A stretch of DNA of 64,000 bases from Microbacterium sp. cx-55 (GCF_021117345.1 NZ_CP088261.1:248001-312000), one strand, 5' to 3'. Positions 1 to 7,021 are shown, counted from the first letter of the stretch. Program-made: numbers and translations. Notes: generated from the letters alone by a model not told the origin.

Positions 1-936
1 GATCATGTAGTTGAGCACGGCGCCGTACGACCCCATCGTGAGGCCGACCGAGAGGGTGAAGTTCGCGACCGGCTGGCTCACGCCGATCTTCTCGATCGCG
101 GTGCGGAGCACGGTCGGGTACGTGACGGCGGAGCTCGTCGTCGTGATGGCGATCATCGTCTGGTCGGTGAGCTTGGCGGGGAGCTTCGCGGGGTTGAGGC
201 CGGTGCGTAGCCAGACGACGAGGATGAACAGGGCCAGGATGATCAGCACACCGATCAGGGTCGAGCCGAGGTAGGCGAGGGCGCTGGTGACGACCGAGAA
301 GCCGACGGTGCCGGAGAGGTTGGCGAGCAGGCAGAAGACGCCGATCGGCGCAATCAGCATCACGAATCGGATCATCGTGAGCACGATCTGCTGGATCTGG
401 TCGAAGAAGTCGAGCACCAGGCGGTTGCCGCTCTTAGCGATGTAGGTGTTGAGCGCGACGCCGAACAGCAGCGAGAAGATGATGATCGGCACCATGGTCG
501 CGGTCGACATGGCGTCGAAGATGTTCGTGGAGACGAAGTTGACGACGGTCTGCTGCCAGCCGGTGGTCTCGCCGGCCGACTCCTGCAGGGCGGGGTCGAC
601 GCCGCCGGAGAAGTCGATGCCCGCGCCGGGCTGGAGGATGGAGCTGATGCCCCAGGCGAGCACGGCGGCGACGATCGAGAATCCGATCATCCACTTGAAG
701 GTGCGGAACGCCATCTTGCCCATGCCGGATCCGGTCATCGCGCCCGTCGCGACGATGACCGACGACATGACGAGCGGCACGATCGCCATCTGGATGAGGC
801 GGATGAACAGGTCGCCGACGAACTTCAGGTTCGCCGCCCACTCGCCGACGATCAGCCCGAACACGATTCCGAGGATGGCGGCGGCGCCGATCTGCAGGGC
901 GGGGTTCTTCAGGACTTTGGGCACGACGTTCTCCAT
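1..936 (-). CDS. Dicarboxylate/amino acid:cation symporter (DAACS), C-terminus cut off
   Basis: The gene starts at ATG 936-934 and runs off the left edge, so 312 codons are seen of a family usually 420-460 residues long. The product is a polytopic inner-membrane protein of the GltP/DctA type, which takes up C4-dicarboxylates or acidic amino acids with Na+ or H+. Visible hallmarks are many hydrophobic segments and the serine/threonine-rich re-entrant loop TTTSSAVTYP at residues 265-274. Where most family members carry the sodium/substrate motif NMDGT, this one has GSYGA (about residues 302-306), so its ion coupling or substrate may differ. A GTG two codons upstream (942) is an alternative start; neither start has a strong ribosome site. 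The gene stands alone. Family is clear; substrate is not. Confidence 0.85.
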   Translation of the reverse strand, partial: MENVVPKVLKNPALQIGAAAILGIVFGLIVGEWAANLKFVGDLFIRLIQMAIVPLVMSSVIVATGAMTGSGMGKMAFRTFKWMIGFSIVAAVLAWGISSILQPGAGIDFSGGVDPALQESAGETTGWQQTVVNFVSTNIFDAMSTATMVPIIIFSLLFGVALNTYIAKSGNRLVLDFFDQIQQIVLTMIRFVMLIAPIGVFCLLANLSGTVGFSVVTSALAYLGSTLIGVLIILALFILVVWLRTGLNPAKLPAKLTDQTMIAITTTSSAVTYPTVLRTAIEKIGVSQPVANFTLSVGLTMGSYGAVLNYMI

Positions 937-1136
937 TCGCACGCCGCCGAGTTGGGGGGTGGGGCGGCGGCGTGCGGGGCCAAGGTAAGAGATCGTTGCC
1001 TGCGATTTCGACTCGACGCGAGGGGTGTAACACGGTTTTTACGAGGATGACGCGTGGGTGCGTGCTCAGCTCGGTCTACGCCGTGTGAAAGGAGGGAGCC
1101 CGCACGCTGGGACGGACACGCCAGAGTGCCCGCCCT

Positions 1137-1538
1137 CTATCTGTGGAACGTCACAAGCTCCGGCGAGAAGTTCGACGGGGGGAGGAGTCTGACGTCGCCG
1201 CCCACTTGAATCATCTCGCTGTCTTCTTCCACTCTCTGGGGAGTGATCCTCTCCATGTCGTGCCATAGGAGTTCAAACAACTCGCGGGCGGTGGAGTTCG
1301 GATCGGGCGTCAAGATCGCGACGAGTCGATGCTCTCGACTGCGGAAGACGACGACCACGAGGGGGCCGGTCGCAGCCGCTGACTCGACTTGGTAGTGGTC
1401 GTCACCGGCGCTGGTGTCGTAGGGGTGCCACCCTGGCGCCTCGTGGGTCGCTGCAGGCAACGGATGCGTTGGTCCCAGTCCCCACTCGTTTTCGGCGAGC
1501 GAGGCCAGGGCTCGGGCAGTGTTCGTGTCGGACGGCAT
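1137..1538 (-). CDS. Unknown 133-residue protein, coupled to the upstream secreted protein
   Basis: I do not recognise this protein. The start is taken at ATG 1538-1536 because it overlaps the stop codon of the upstream gene (TGATG), a typical translational coupling; an in-frame start ten codons earlier would lie inside that gene. The sequence has a buried core (GPLVVVVFRSREHRLVAIL, about residues 60-78) followed by an acidic, amphipathic second half, and no signal peptide or membrane segment, so it looks like a small soluble cytosolic protein. Base composition is slightly lower in GC than the housekeeping genes to the right. It forms a two-gene unit with the exported protein at 1538-2161; whether the two proteins interact is unknown. 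Confidence 0.55.
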   Translation of the reverse strand: MPSDTNTARALASLAENEWGLGPTHPLPAATHEAPGWHPYDTSAGDDHYQVESAAATGPLVVVVFRSREHRLVAILTPDPNSTARELFELLWHDMERITPQRVEEDSEMIQVGGDVRLLPPSNFSPELVTFHR

Positions 1539-2161
1539 CACAGGCTGTCGTTGACCCACTGGGGGCATGTACGCGTCGGAGCCGAGGCTGAGTCACGACA
1601 GTAAGCGGTGACAACCCCCAGCTCGTATGGATCGGGGCTCTCAGCCCCTGGGTTGCGTTCCTGGATGAGCTCGAAGTTGATCACCACATCGCCGTTGGGA
1701 TCTTGATAGTACGCACCGTACAGGTAGCGCCCGTTGGGCTGGAGATAGCCCCCGGTGTTGATGCTGACGGTGTTTTCAATTGTTTGCTGCTCGACATTGT
1801 GGGTGTTCAGCGCGTGTAGGTACCCGAACGAGCCGGTGGATCCCTGGCGGAGGACCACCTTCTCGCCGGAGCCGTCAAGGGTGACGCTCAGGCAGCTGAA
1901 TTCCGGTCGATTCGGATAGCTCGTGGTTCCCGCCGCGCATCCGTCGGCGAGCGCGACGGCATCGCTCACATCTGCAGTGGATGCAGAAGAGGAGCTACCG
2001 TACTTGGTCTGCATCACGGGGTCACTCGTGTAGGCGACCCACTCTCCGGCGGGCGCTTCAGATGGTGTGGGCGAAGTCGCTGCAGATGCGGGCGTGAACG
2101 ACCACGAAGCAGCCACGAACAAAGCGACGACACCTGCTCCGACCTTCATCTTCGTTCTCAT
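1538..2161 (-). CDS. Secreted protein of unknown function
   Basis: A 207-residue protein with a clear N-terminal Sec signal peptide: basic start (MRTKMK), a hydrophobic core ending near SWSFTPASA, and likely cleavage at the Ala-Ser-Ala around residue 28. The mature part begins with a Thr/Ser/Pro linker and contains four or more cysteines (DGCAAG, FSCLS, AYCRD, RTCPQ), suggesting disulfide bonds outside the membrane. ATG 2161 is chosen over the TTG at 2167 because GGGAG lies at proper distance upstream. It is the first gene of a two-gene unit ending at 1137. No family is recognised, and a lipobox is absent. Function cannot be stated. Confidence 0.6.
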   Translation of the reverse strand: MRTKMKVGAGVVALFVAASWSFTPASAATSPTPSEAPAGEWVAYTSDPVMQTKYGSSSSASTADVSDAVALADGCAAGTTSYPNRPEFSCLSVTLDGSGEKVVLRQGSTGSFGYLHALNTHNVEQQTIENTVSINTGGYLQPNGRYLYGAYYQDPNGDVVINFELIQERNPGAESPDPYELGVVTAYCRDSASAPTRTCPQWVNDSL

Positions 2162-2389
2162 TCGCAATCTCCCTCGAGGTTTGACTCGGAATCGGAGTGA
2201 GCGACGTTACGGAACTCGCTTGAGAGCTGCAAGGGGTCGCGCCGATCGCGATCGCTCACCGCGCTGCCCGCTGCTGGGCTTCGCGGATCGGGCACATCGG
2301 ACCCAATCGGCTGCGTTCGACACGAGGGACTCGGCCGGAGATTCAAGAGAACCCCATGAGTAGAAGCCACACGAGGGTTTCAGTTGCTC
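2162..2389. other. Intergenic stretch ending in a decayed copy of the tRNA-Phe terminator
   Basis: No gene is supported here. From about 2343 to 2384 the sequence resembles the tRNA-Phe terminator at 6709-6743, sharing TAGAAGC and CGAGGGTTTC in the same order and spacing, but with a degraded stem. That is what is expected if this was the original terminator of the tRNA gene before the island inserted. Confidence 0.5.
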
Positions 2390-2432
2390 CCACGGGCGTC
2401 GACTCCGTGACCTCACGATTTTCAGTTGTATG
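2390..2432 (-). repeat. Displaced 3' half of tRNA-Phe (attL-like end of the island)
   Basis: On the minus strand this reads as the anticodon arm and T arm of tRNA-Phe. Bases 2405-2426 are identical to 6790-6811 in the intact tRNA-Phe gene, and the match continues as an 11-bp identical block (ACGGGCGTCGA) after a 2-bp difference. It lacks the 5' half of the tRNA and cannot make a functional one. Both copies have the same orientation. This is the classic footprint of site-specific integration into the 3' part of a tRNA gene. Confidence 0.85.
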
Positions 2433-2567
2433 CGCCGGGTTTGTGGGTGCCCACGAGTGCTCGTTTGCCGCGTGATTCCGCGGGAGTCGTGCTCGTTGGT
2501 GATGGCTGGTTCTCGATGGTTTCAACCGAGTTCCCGGCCCAGGACCGGCCCGGCGGCGAGGGTGTTG

Positions 2568-3659
2568 CTACGGCTCAAGCTCTTCAAGCTCTTCGGGCTC
2601 TTCGAGCTCGTACGGCAGATCGAACAAGTAGCTCGACAGTGCGATGGACCGAGCTCGCCGGTTGGCGAGGTCTGAGGCGGCGCGGGCGGCCGCCCGTCCG
2701 TATCCCCTGGCCTGGGCCACTGGGCCAGGCGCTTCAGGATCCTTTATATAGGCGTCGATGGCCGTTGAAAGCGAAGCAAGCTTCTGGGCGATGTCAGCGC
2801 GCGTTTTTCGGTCGAACGGTAGATCTGTGACGCGGTCCGCTAGGACGAGGAATAGCGAGTAGAAATCTGTCTTCTTTTTCCACCGGAGATCGGTCGGCCA
2901 GGAGAGGAGCTGTGATAGCTCCCCCAGGACAGCCGAGAAAGTCGAGACTGCGGTTTCGCGGTCCGGGAATTCTGACTCGAAGTTCCGATAGTACTTGTCA
3001 AGGTTAGATTTCTTATTCTGGAGGCCGTAGAGAAGCGAAACGGCGAGTTCGCTCACATACTCGATGTCGAGCATGCGGCGAATGTCGTTAGCGGTAAACA
3101 CCCCTGAGGTAACCCAGAAGTCGTTACTCGAGAGCGACTCCATGGTCTTTATGAATTCGCCCCAGTAGGTGGAGTGTCGAAGCTCCTGAGCGTTGAGAGC
3201 GATGTTGTTCCTATTTAAGCGGCCGAAGATGTCACGAATTTCTGCATCGGCGAGCGAAGGAAGCTCACGAACGACAAACTTGTACTGGAAGACTTGCCTC
3301 CTCTGATCATCGGTGAGGTCATCGAAGTAGGAACCGGCAAGCGTGCCGGACTCGTCGCCAAGGGGTACATCGCCCGCAATAAATGTGAGGCACGCCCTGA
3401 TTCGTTGTTGGCCGTCCACGACGATATAGGTTTCGTCTCCGTCAGCATCCACCCGCGTCTGCAAGTAGAGCTCCGGTACCGGATATCCGCGCAGGATCGT
3501 GTCCATCAACGCCGCCTGCTGTTTTTCCTGCCAGACGGGGTTTCTCTGGTACGGAGGCTTGAGTTCCAGCTCCTCCGCCTTGTGCCGCTTCCAGAACCAA
3601 GAGACTGTGTGGTGGGTCGCCTCCAGGAACCACTGATTCGACTGCTCAGGATTAGTCAT
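2568..3659 (-). CDS. DUF262 (DGQQR, ParB/Srx-like) protein, island operon gene 3
   Basis: A 363-residue protein with the DUF262 signature. It has PYQRNPVW at residues 36-43, the catalytic-type DGQQR motif at 82-86 and the family motif FGRLNRNN at 145-152. DUF262 domains share the ParB/sulfiredoxin fold and form the nucleotide-hydrolysing half of GmrSD-type modification-dependent restriction enzymes and of several defence proteins. Here no DUF1524 HNH nuclease domain follows: the C-terminal part is helical and ends in a Glu-rich tail. The start codon overlaps the end of the nucleotidyltransferase gene by 8 bp, so the two are translationally coupled. Low GC and TTA codons mark it as acquired. 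A nuclease or regulatory role is inferred from the family; the real substrate is unknown. Confidence 0.85.
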   Translation of the reverse strand: MTNPEQSNQWFLEATHHTVSWFWKRHKAEELELKPPYQRNPVWQEKQQAALMDTILRGYPVPELYLQTRVDADGDETYIVVDGQQRIRACLTFIAGDVPLGDESGTLAGSYFDDLTDDQRRQVFQYKFVVRELPSLADAEIRDIFGRLNRNNIALNAQELRHSTYWGEFIKTMESLSSNDFWVTSGVFTANDIRRMLDIEYVSELAVSLLYGLQNKKSNLDKYYRNFESEFPDRETAVSTFSAVLGELSQLLSWPTDLRWKKKTDFYSLFLVLADRVTDLPFDRKTRADIAQKLASLSTAIDAYIKDPEAPGPVAQARGYGRAAARAASDLANRRARSIALSSYLFDLPYELEEPEELEELEP

Positions 3660-4284
3660 TTTCGTTTACCTCGTTGATGCCGGTCGGGCCTTGGTTCTGG
3701 TCATCGAGCAGCTCACCTCGGAGCTTTTCAACGCCTCTTCGTTGGTAATCACGTAGCGAATCAAAATCGCGATAGATTCGCGCCTTGACGTCTCGGTCCA
3801 TTGTGGGATGGACGCGAGCGACCCGTCCCAGCGCTGAGGCCCATTGGGGGCCAAAGGATAGATGCGCCAAGACCGTATCAGTGGCGATGGTGCCGTCGAA
3901 GACGAGGGATGAACGATGGTGTCTCCAGTGTCCACGTAGCTCTCGCGCTGTTTCTCCTCGCATTGCACGAATGTTTCGCCAGGCCTCCTCGAAGTGGGTT
4001 GGGCTTATGATCGCCACGTCTATATCCGACTCTCCGTGGAAAGCACGAAATCGCTTTTCTTCGCGCGGCGACAGACTGAACCCCACGGCTCCACTGCCGA
4101 CGACCACGATGCAGAGCGGATCGACGCCCAGGCCGCGGCCCAACACTGTTCTCCAAGCGGTGTACTGCTCGCGTGACGCGAAGACATGCGGGAGTCGATC
4201 GAGCACGTGGAGGCTGGTGAACTGTGCGACATCCATCGTGCGCATCGCCTCTTGTAGCTGATCGAGGGCGCCCGTCTTATCCAT
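3652..4284 (-). CDS. Pol-beta-like nucleotidyltransferase, island operon gene 2
   Basis: A 210-residue protein with the core of the nucleotidyltransferase superfamily: GSGAVGFS at residues 63-70 (helix-turn Gly-Ser) and SDIDVAI at 86-92, whose two aspartates would bind metal. It is too short for a tRNA or antibiotic-modifying enzyme and has no recognised fused domain. ATG 4284 is chosen because GGGGAG lies seven bases before it. An open frame continues upstream to ATG 4449, overlapping the previous gene, but that 55-residue extension is His/Arg-rich and unlike a folded domain. Its 3' end overlaps the DUF262 gene. Nucleotidyltransferases paired with a partner occur as toxins, antitoxins (MntA type) and second-messenger synthases; which of these applies is not evident. 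Confidence 0.75.
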   Translation of the reverse strand: MDKTGALDQLQEAMRTMDVAQFTSLHVLDRLPHVFASREQYTAWRTVLGRGLGVDPLCIVVVGSGAVGFSLSPREEKRFRAFHGESDIDVAIISPTHFEEAWRNIRAMRGETARELRGHWRHHRSSLVFDGTIATDTVLAHLSFGPQWASALGRVARVHPTMDRDVKARIYRDFDSLRDYQRRGVEKLRGELLDDQNQGPTGINEVNEND

Positions 4285-4445
4285 CTGCGGCTCCCCCCAC
4301 ATGGGCACACTAGCAGTGGGAGAGACTCCAGCGGCCAGCGGTCTGTTGTTGGCGACATGACGATGTCGACCGTGAGCAGACCACTGGTTCTGACCTCGAA
4401 TTCGGTGTCGATCTGGAAGGCCTGTAAACACGTCCATCGACGAGG

Positions 4446-4952
4446 TCATCCGAGCACAACAGGCTGCCCTCCCGCAGCGCCGTCGCCACGGCCTCTTGCC
4501 TCGACGTAACTGAAGATGCGGCCGTCCTGCTCCTCGTCAGTAATGCGTTCGGCGAGGTTGCTGAGGGTTTCGGTTGGCATATCCCTCCGCTCCTGCGCGA
4601 CCCGCCGAGCATCCCGCTCGTCGATCGCATCGACCAAATCATCGAGCACGGTGTGGACGTCGGTACTCCGGCGCTCTGCGAGCTTCGAGATCTCCTTCGC
4701 GGCATCCTCGAGGGTGTAGAGCCGTTGCCACGGGTGCTCGCCGTGACGTGCGATCGCGACCGTCTCGCGAGTGTAGGAGTGTGCGCCGCCGGCGACGAGC
4801 CACCGCTCCTGACCCTCAGCGTTGAGGAAGAAGTCGACGATGTACTCTCCGCAGGGCATCTTGTACACGCCGGGTTCGGTCGGCGCGCTCTCTTTGGCAT
4901 CGGCGATCATCTCGCGGATGATGCGATCCCAGTCCTCGTTCTGATCGTCCAT
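4446..4952 (-). CDS. Unknown 168-residue protein, island operon gene 1
   Basis: First gene of the leftward island operon, starting at ATG 4952 behind a good ribosome site (GGGAGG, six bases away). The sequence divides into an N-terminal part with aromatic and beta-prone segments (EYIVDFFLNAEGQERWLV, residues about 36-53), a middle helical, charged region (residues about 80-130) that could form a coiled coil, and a Gly-rich tail. No signal peptide, membrane segment or known motif is visible. About 160 bp separate it from the preferred start of the nucleotidyltransferase gene, although the open frames themselves overlap by 4 bp. I do not recognise a family. By context it may be a third component, sensor or antitoxin of the nucleotidyltransferase-DUF262 unit. 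Confidence 0.65.
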   Translation of the reverse strand: MDDQNEDWDRIIREMIADAKESAPTEPGVYKMPCGEYIVDFFLNAEGQERWLVAGGAHSYTRETVAIARHGEHPWQRLYTLEDAAKEISKLAERRSTDVHTVLDDLVDAIDERDARRVAQERRDMPTETLSNLAERITDEEQDGRIFSYVEARGRGDGAAGGQPVVLG

Positions 4953-4996
4953 CAGTTACCTCCCCTGCACAGAACAGACAAGCCTCTCATCAGACG

Positions 4997-5067
4997 GACT
5001 GGGGTGTCCACTGGCTCGTGCCCCCTCGCGTGAAGAGCCACGGCGCTTCACGCGAGTTGCCCCAGTC
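4997..5067. promoter_or_regulatory. Nested inverted repeats between the two divergent island operons
   Basis: A perfect 11-bp inverted repeat (CTCGCGTGAAG at 5025-5035, its complement at 5046-5056, 10-nt loop) lies inside a second 8-bp inverted repeat (GACTGGGG at 4997-5004, CCCCAGTC at 5060-5067). It sits midway between the divergent start codons at 4952 and 5137. It may be an operator for a dimeric repressor, an insulating hairpin, or part of a structured RNA. Outside it, a -10-like TATTGT at 5121-5126 lies 10 nt before the PycTM start. Confidence 0.55.
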
Positions 5068-5136
5068 GCGGCCAGATGACAGAAGCCTCATCGACAGATC
5101 CTGAAGGACTGAGGGCGTCGTATTGTCCGAGGTCGC

Positions 5137-5724
5137 ATGTACTTTGACTCTGTGTTGACCTCACTATTGCGGCGCAGGGGTCGTTCCGCCGCCCGCAATG
5201 ATCGCGCTGCCAACCCCGACCATGCTTGGAAGGCGCTCGGCCTGGTTAATGAGTGGATTCGGCACGCGGATGCGAAGGCAGGTGTGACGCTCGCCTTCAC
5301 GGGCGTCCTCGCCGCAATGCTCTTCAACCTCGTAAAGGATTTCGAGTCGAGGACGGTCTGGTCGGATGCGGTCGTCGTCGCGGCGTGCGTGCTCCTCGTA
5401 GTCACGGGGGGACTTTGCGCGTGGACATTGACACCTCGCGTGCGAGACAAGGACGCGAGCAACCTCGCCATCAACCGGCTGTTCTACGCGAGCATCAGCA
5501 AGAACTTCAAGGGCGACCGGCACCGTTACGTCGATGTCCTTCACACGCTCACTGCGGATTCCGACGAGCTCACCCGAGACATTGCACATCAGGTTCATGC
5601 CAACGCAGAGATCGCGACCACTAAGTCGCGGTGGGCTACGTGGGCCATTCGCTCGGCCGTTGCCGCTGGCGCGGCGGTCGCTCTCCTTGCCATTCTCATC
5701 GGCGCTGCAAACTCACAGGGGTAA
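5137..5724 (+). CDS. pycTM: PycTM, membrane effector of a Pycsar anti-phage system
   Basis: A 195-residue membrane protein matching the Pycsar effector family (formerly DUF5706). The diagnostic segment WIRHADAKAGVTLAFTGVLA begins at residue 40 and runs into the first membrane helix (about 48-66). A second helix spans about 77-97 and a third about 171-191, with a soluble stretch (100-168) between them. In characterised Pycsar systems, phage infection makes the cyclase produce cCMP or cUMP, which triggers the membrane effector to disrupt the inner membrane and abort infection. The cyclase gene follows after 2 nt, so the two form an operon with the effector first. Start ATG 5137 is preceded by a TATTGT -10-like box only 10 nt upstream, so the leader is very short. 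The identification rests on family motif plus neighbour. Confidence 0.88.
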   Translation: MYFDSVLTSLLRRRGRSAARNDRAANPDHAWKALGLVNEWIRHADAKAGVTLAFTGVLAAMLFNLVKDFESRTVWSDAVVVAACVLLVVTGGLCAWTLTPRVRDKDASNLAINRLFYASISKNFKGDRHRYVDVLHTLTADSDELTRDIAHQVHANAEIATTKSRWATWAIRSAVAAGAAVALLAILIGAANSQG

Positions 5725-5726
5725 CT

Positions 5727-6455
5727 ATGGACGGCAACTACAAGACATATAGCTACGTCTCCAGTTCAGACCGCATCAAGGCGATATTGGATCAGCCAGC
5801 GGGTGCATTCGAAGAGACTGAGGCGCTTCCGGACCGCGACAAGCTCACATTCTCCAACGGGTTCTACGGCAAGTGTTCTGCGATCTTCATCGACATCCGG
5901 GACTCGTCTGGTCTTACGGCAAAGCACAAGCGGCCCACGCTGGCCAAGATCTACCGTGCTTTTATCTCTGAGATGGTCGCAGTACTGAACTCCACCTCCA
6001 TCGTCAGGGAGGTGAACATCGTCGGCGATTGTGTTTGGGCCGTGTACAACACACCGCTCAAGACCGACATCACCGAGGTGTTCACGATCGCGGCCCGGGC
6101 AAATACTCTGCTGAAGCTGCTCAACCATCACTACGCGAAGAAGGGCATCGACGCGCTCAAGATAGGCATCGGTGTGGACTACGGTCGCGCTCTGATGATC
6201 AAGGCGGGGTTCAGTGGCAGCGGGATCAACGATGTGATCTACATGGGTGACGTGGTCAACAGCGCGGCGCACCTCGCTCATGAAGCAGGCCGCGGTTGGA
6301 ATCGACCGATCTACGTCGGCAGCGACATCCACTTAAACCTGCGCGACGATGACAAAAAGTGGTTCAACTCCACCTACCTGAGCGGTCACGGGACGACTTA
6401 CACCGCTGACGTTGTCATCTCAACGATGAGCGAGTACATCGACGCGCTCAACTAA
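5727..6455 (+). CDS. pycC: PycC, class III pyrimidine nucleotide cyclase of a Pycsar system
   Basis: A 242-residue single-domain class III cyclase. Visible motifs are FIDIRDS (residues 54-60) with the first metal-binding Asp56, NIVGDCVWA (97-105) with the second metal Asp101, and YMGDVVNSAAHLA (172-184), the GD-x2-N-x-A segment of the cyclase dimer interface. There is no receptor, HAMP, membrane or tetratricopeptide region, which argues against a housekeeping adenylate cyclase and fits stand-alone PycC enzymes. It would make cCMP or cUMP on infection; which base is used cannot be read here. The start ATG 5727 follows the PycTM stop by 2 nt with AGGGG before it. Start codons upstream in the same frame lie inside pycTM and are rejected. 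Confidence 0.88.
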   Translation: MDGNYKTYSYVSSSDRIKAILDQPAGAFEETEALPDRDKLTFSNGFYGKCSAIFIDIRDSSGLTAKHKRPTLAKIYRAFISEMVAVLNSTSIVREVNIVGDCVWAVYNTPLKTDITEVFTIAARANTLLKLLNHHYAKKGIDALKIGIGVDYGRALMIKAGFSGSGINDVIYMGDVVNSAAHLAHEAGRGWNRPIYVGSDIHLNLRDDDKKWFNSTYLSGHGTTYTADVVISTMSEYIDALN

Positions 6456-6708
6456 TCTGTCCGAGCCGTTGGTTCGGCGACACCGTCGTCCGTGACTTCT
6501 TGGCGAGTTCGCGGGCTGAAACCGGTTGCGCTGTCGTGTTTGAGAACCGCAATACGACGACGACCGGCCCCAGACCGGCCCCGTCCAGTGGAGACAACGG
6601 CCATCGCCTGTGCGTGCTGCGCGTTTCGTCGCGTTGCGCTCGCTCCACGGCCGAGCCGCAACAGGCAAGGCGAGCGGTTCAGAATTTGCCCCTCATCAGG
6701 GAAAAGGC
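6456..6708. other. Right end of the island, no gene seen
   Basis: Between the pycC stop and the tRNA-Phe terminator I see no supported gene, integrase fragment or strong repeat. Short open frames here lack ribosome sites and coding character. The border with the tRNA terminator is not sharp by eye. Confidence 0.5.
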
Positions 6709-6743
6709 GAAACCCCCGCGAATAGAAGCTCCGCGAGGGTTTC
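6709..6743 (-). terminator. Terminator of tRNA-Phe
   Basis: On the minus strand a 12-bp stem (GAAACCCTCGCG pairing with CGCGGGGGTTTC, one T-G pair) with an 11-nt loop lies about 25 nt after the tRNA 3' end. It also faces the end of pycC and could stop transcription from both sides. A decayed copy is found at 2343-2384. Confidence 0.8.
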
Positions 6744-6768
6744 TGGGATGACGTAATGATCATCCGTG

Positions 6769-6841
6769 TGGCTCCGACGGGCGTCGATCCCGTGACCTCA
6801 CGATTTTCAGTCGTGCGCTCTACCAACTGAGCTACAGAGCC
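6769..6841 (-). tRNA. tRNA-Phe (GAA)
   Basis: A complete cloverleaf on the minus strand: acceptor GGCTCTG/CGGAGCC, D arm GCTC...GAGC, anticodon arm CACGA-CTGAAAA-TCGTG with anticodon GAA, T arm ACGGG-ATCGACG-CCCGT, discriminator A at 6769. No CCA is encoded. Its 3' half is the integration target of the island to the left. In the usual geometry the 5' half is original and the 3' half was supplied by the element. Confidence 0.97.
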
Positions 6842-6881
6842 GCGCGGTACTGCGGTGAAACCGATTGCCGCGTCTTAAACG

Positions 6882-6909
6882 AAAGGCCCTCTCTCAGAAG
6901 AAAGGGCCC
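6882..6909 (-). terminator. Rho-independent terminator of the tRNA-Asp/tRNA-Glu unit
   Basis: On the minus strand GGCCCTTTCT pairs with AGAGAGGGCC (10 bp, one T-G) and is followed by TTTCGTTT. It lies 12 nt after tRNA-Asp. Confidence 0.8.
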
Positions 6910-6920
6910 GTCGCTTAGAG

Positions 6921-6994
6921 CGACCCTGACGGGACTTGAACCCGCGACCTCCGCCGTGACAGGGCGGCACGCTAACCAACTGCGCTACAGGGCC
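6921..6994 (-). tRNA. tRNA-Asp (GTC)
   Basis: A complete cloverleaf on the minus strand: acceptor GGCCCTG/CAGGGTC, anticodon arm CCGCC-CTGTCAC-GGCGG with anticodon GTC, T arm GCGGG-TTCAAGT-CCCGT, discriminator G as expected for Asp. No CCA is encoded. It probably shares a transcript with tRNA-Glu 27 nt upstream. Confidence 0.97.
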
Positions 6995-7021
6995 ATGATG
7001 TATTCAATTATGAGTGGTGAG

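Larger units (their letters stand above)
2405..6811. mobile_element. Integrase-less genomic island inserted in tRNA-Phe, carrying Pycsar and a DUF262/nucleotidyltransferase operon
   Basis: The bounds are the 22-bp direct repeats at 2405-2426 and 6790-6811. The right repeat lies inside the intact tRNA-Phe gene and the left one in its displaced 3' half. Five genes lie inside: three leftward (4952 to 2568) and two rightward (5137 to 6455). Base composition is lower in GC than outside, and codons such as TTA, TTT, ATA and AAA, nearly absent from the flanking housekeeping genes, are common, especially at 2568-3660. No integrase, relaxase or transposase is present, so the element is either a decayed remnant or is moved by an integrase encoded elsewhere. 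The direct repeats and geometry are seen; mobility is inferred. Confidence 0.8.

Noticed and set aside
2433..2567. A degraded integrase gene at the left end of the island
   Set aside because: Only about 135 bp are available, and none of the frames shows tyrosine-recombinase motifs.
4285..4449. A 55-residue N-terminal extension of the nucleotidyltransferase
   Set aside because: The extension is His/Arg-rich and unstructured, whereas ATG 4284 has a good ribosome site. It is kept only as an alternative.
5631..5726. An earlier start for pycC inside pycTM
   Set aside because: The added residues are a shadow of the PycTM third helix, and ATG 5727 has a fitting ribosome site 2 nt after the pycTM stop.
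5727..6455. A housekeeping adenylate cyclase
   Set aside because: There is no sensory or membrane domain, and the gene is coupled to a PycTM-family effector in a mobile island.
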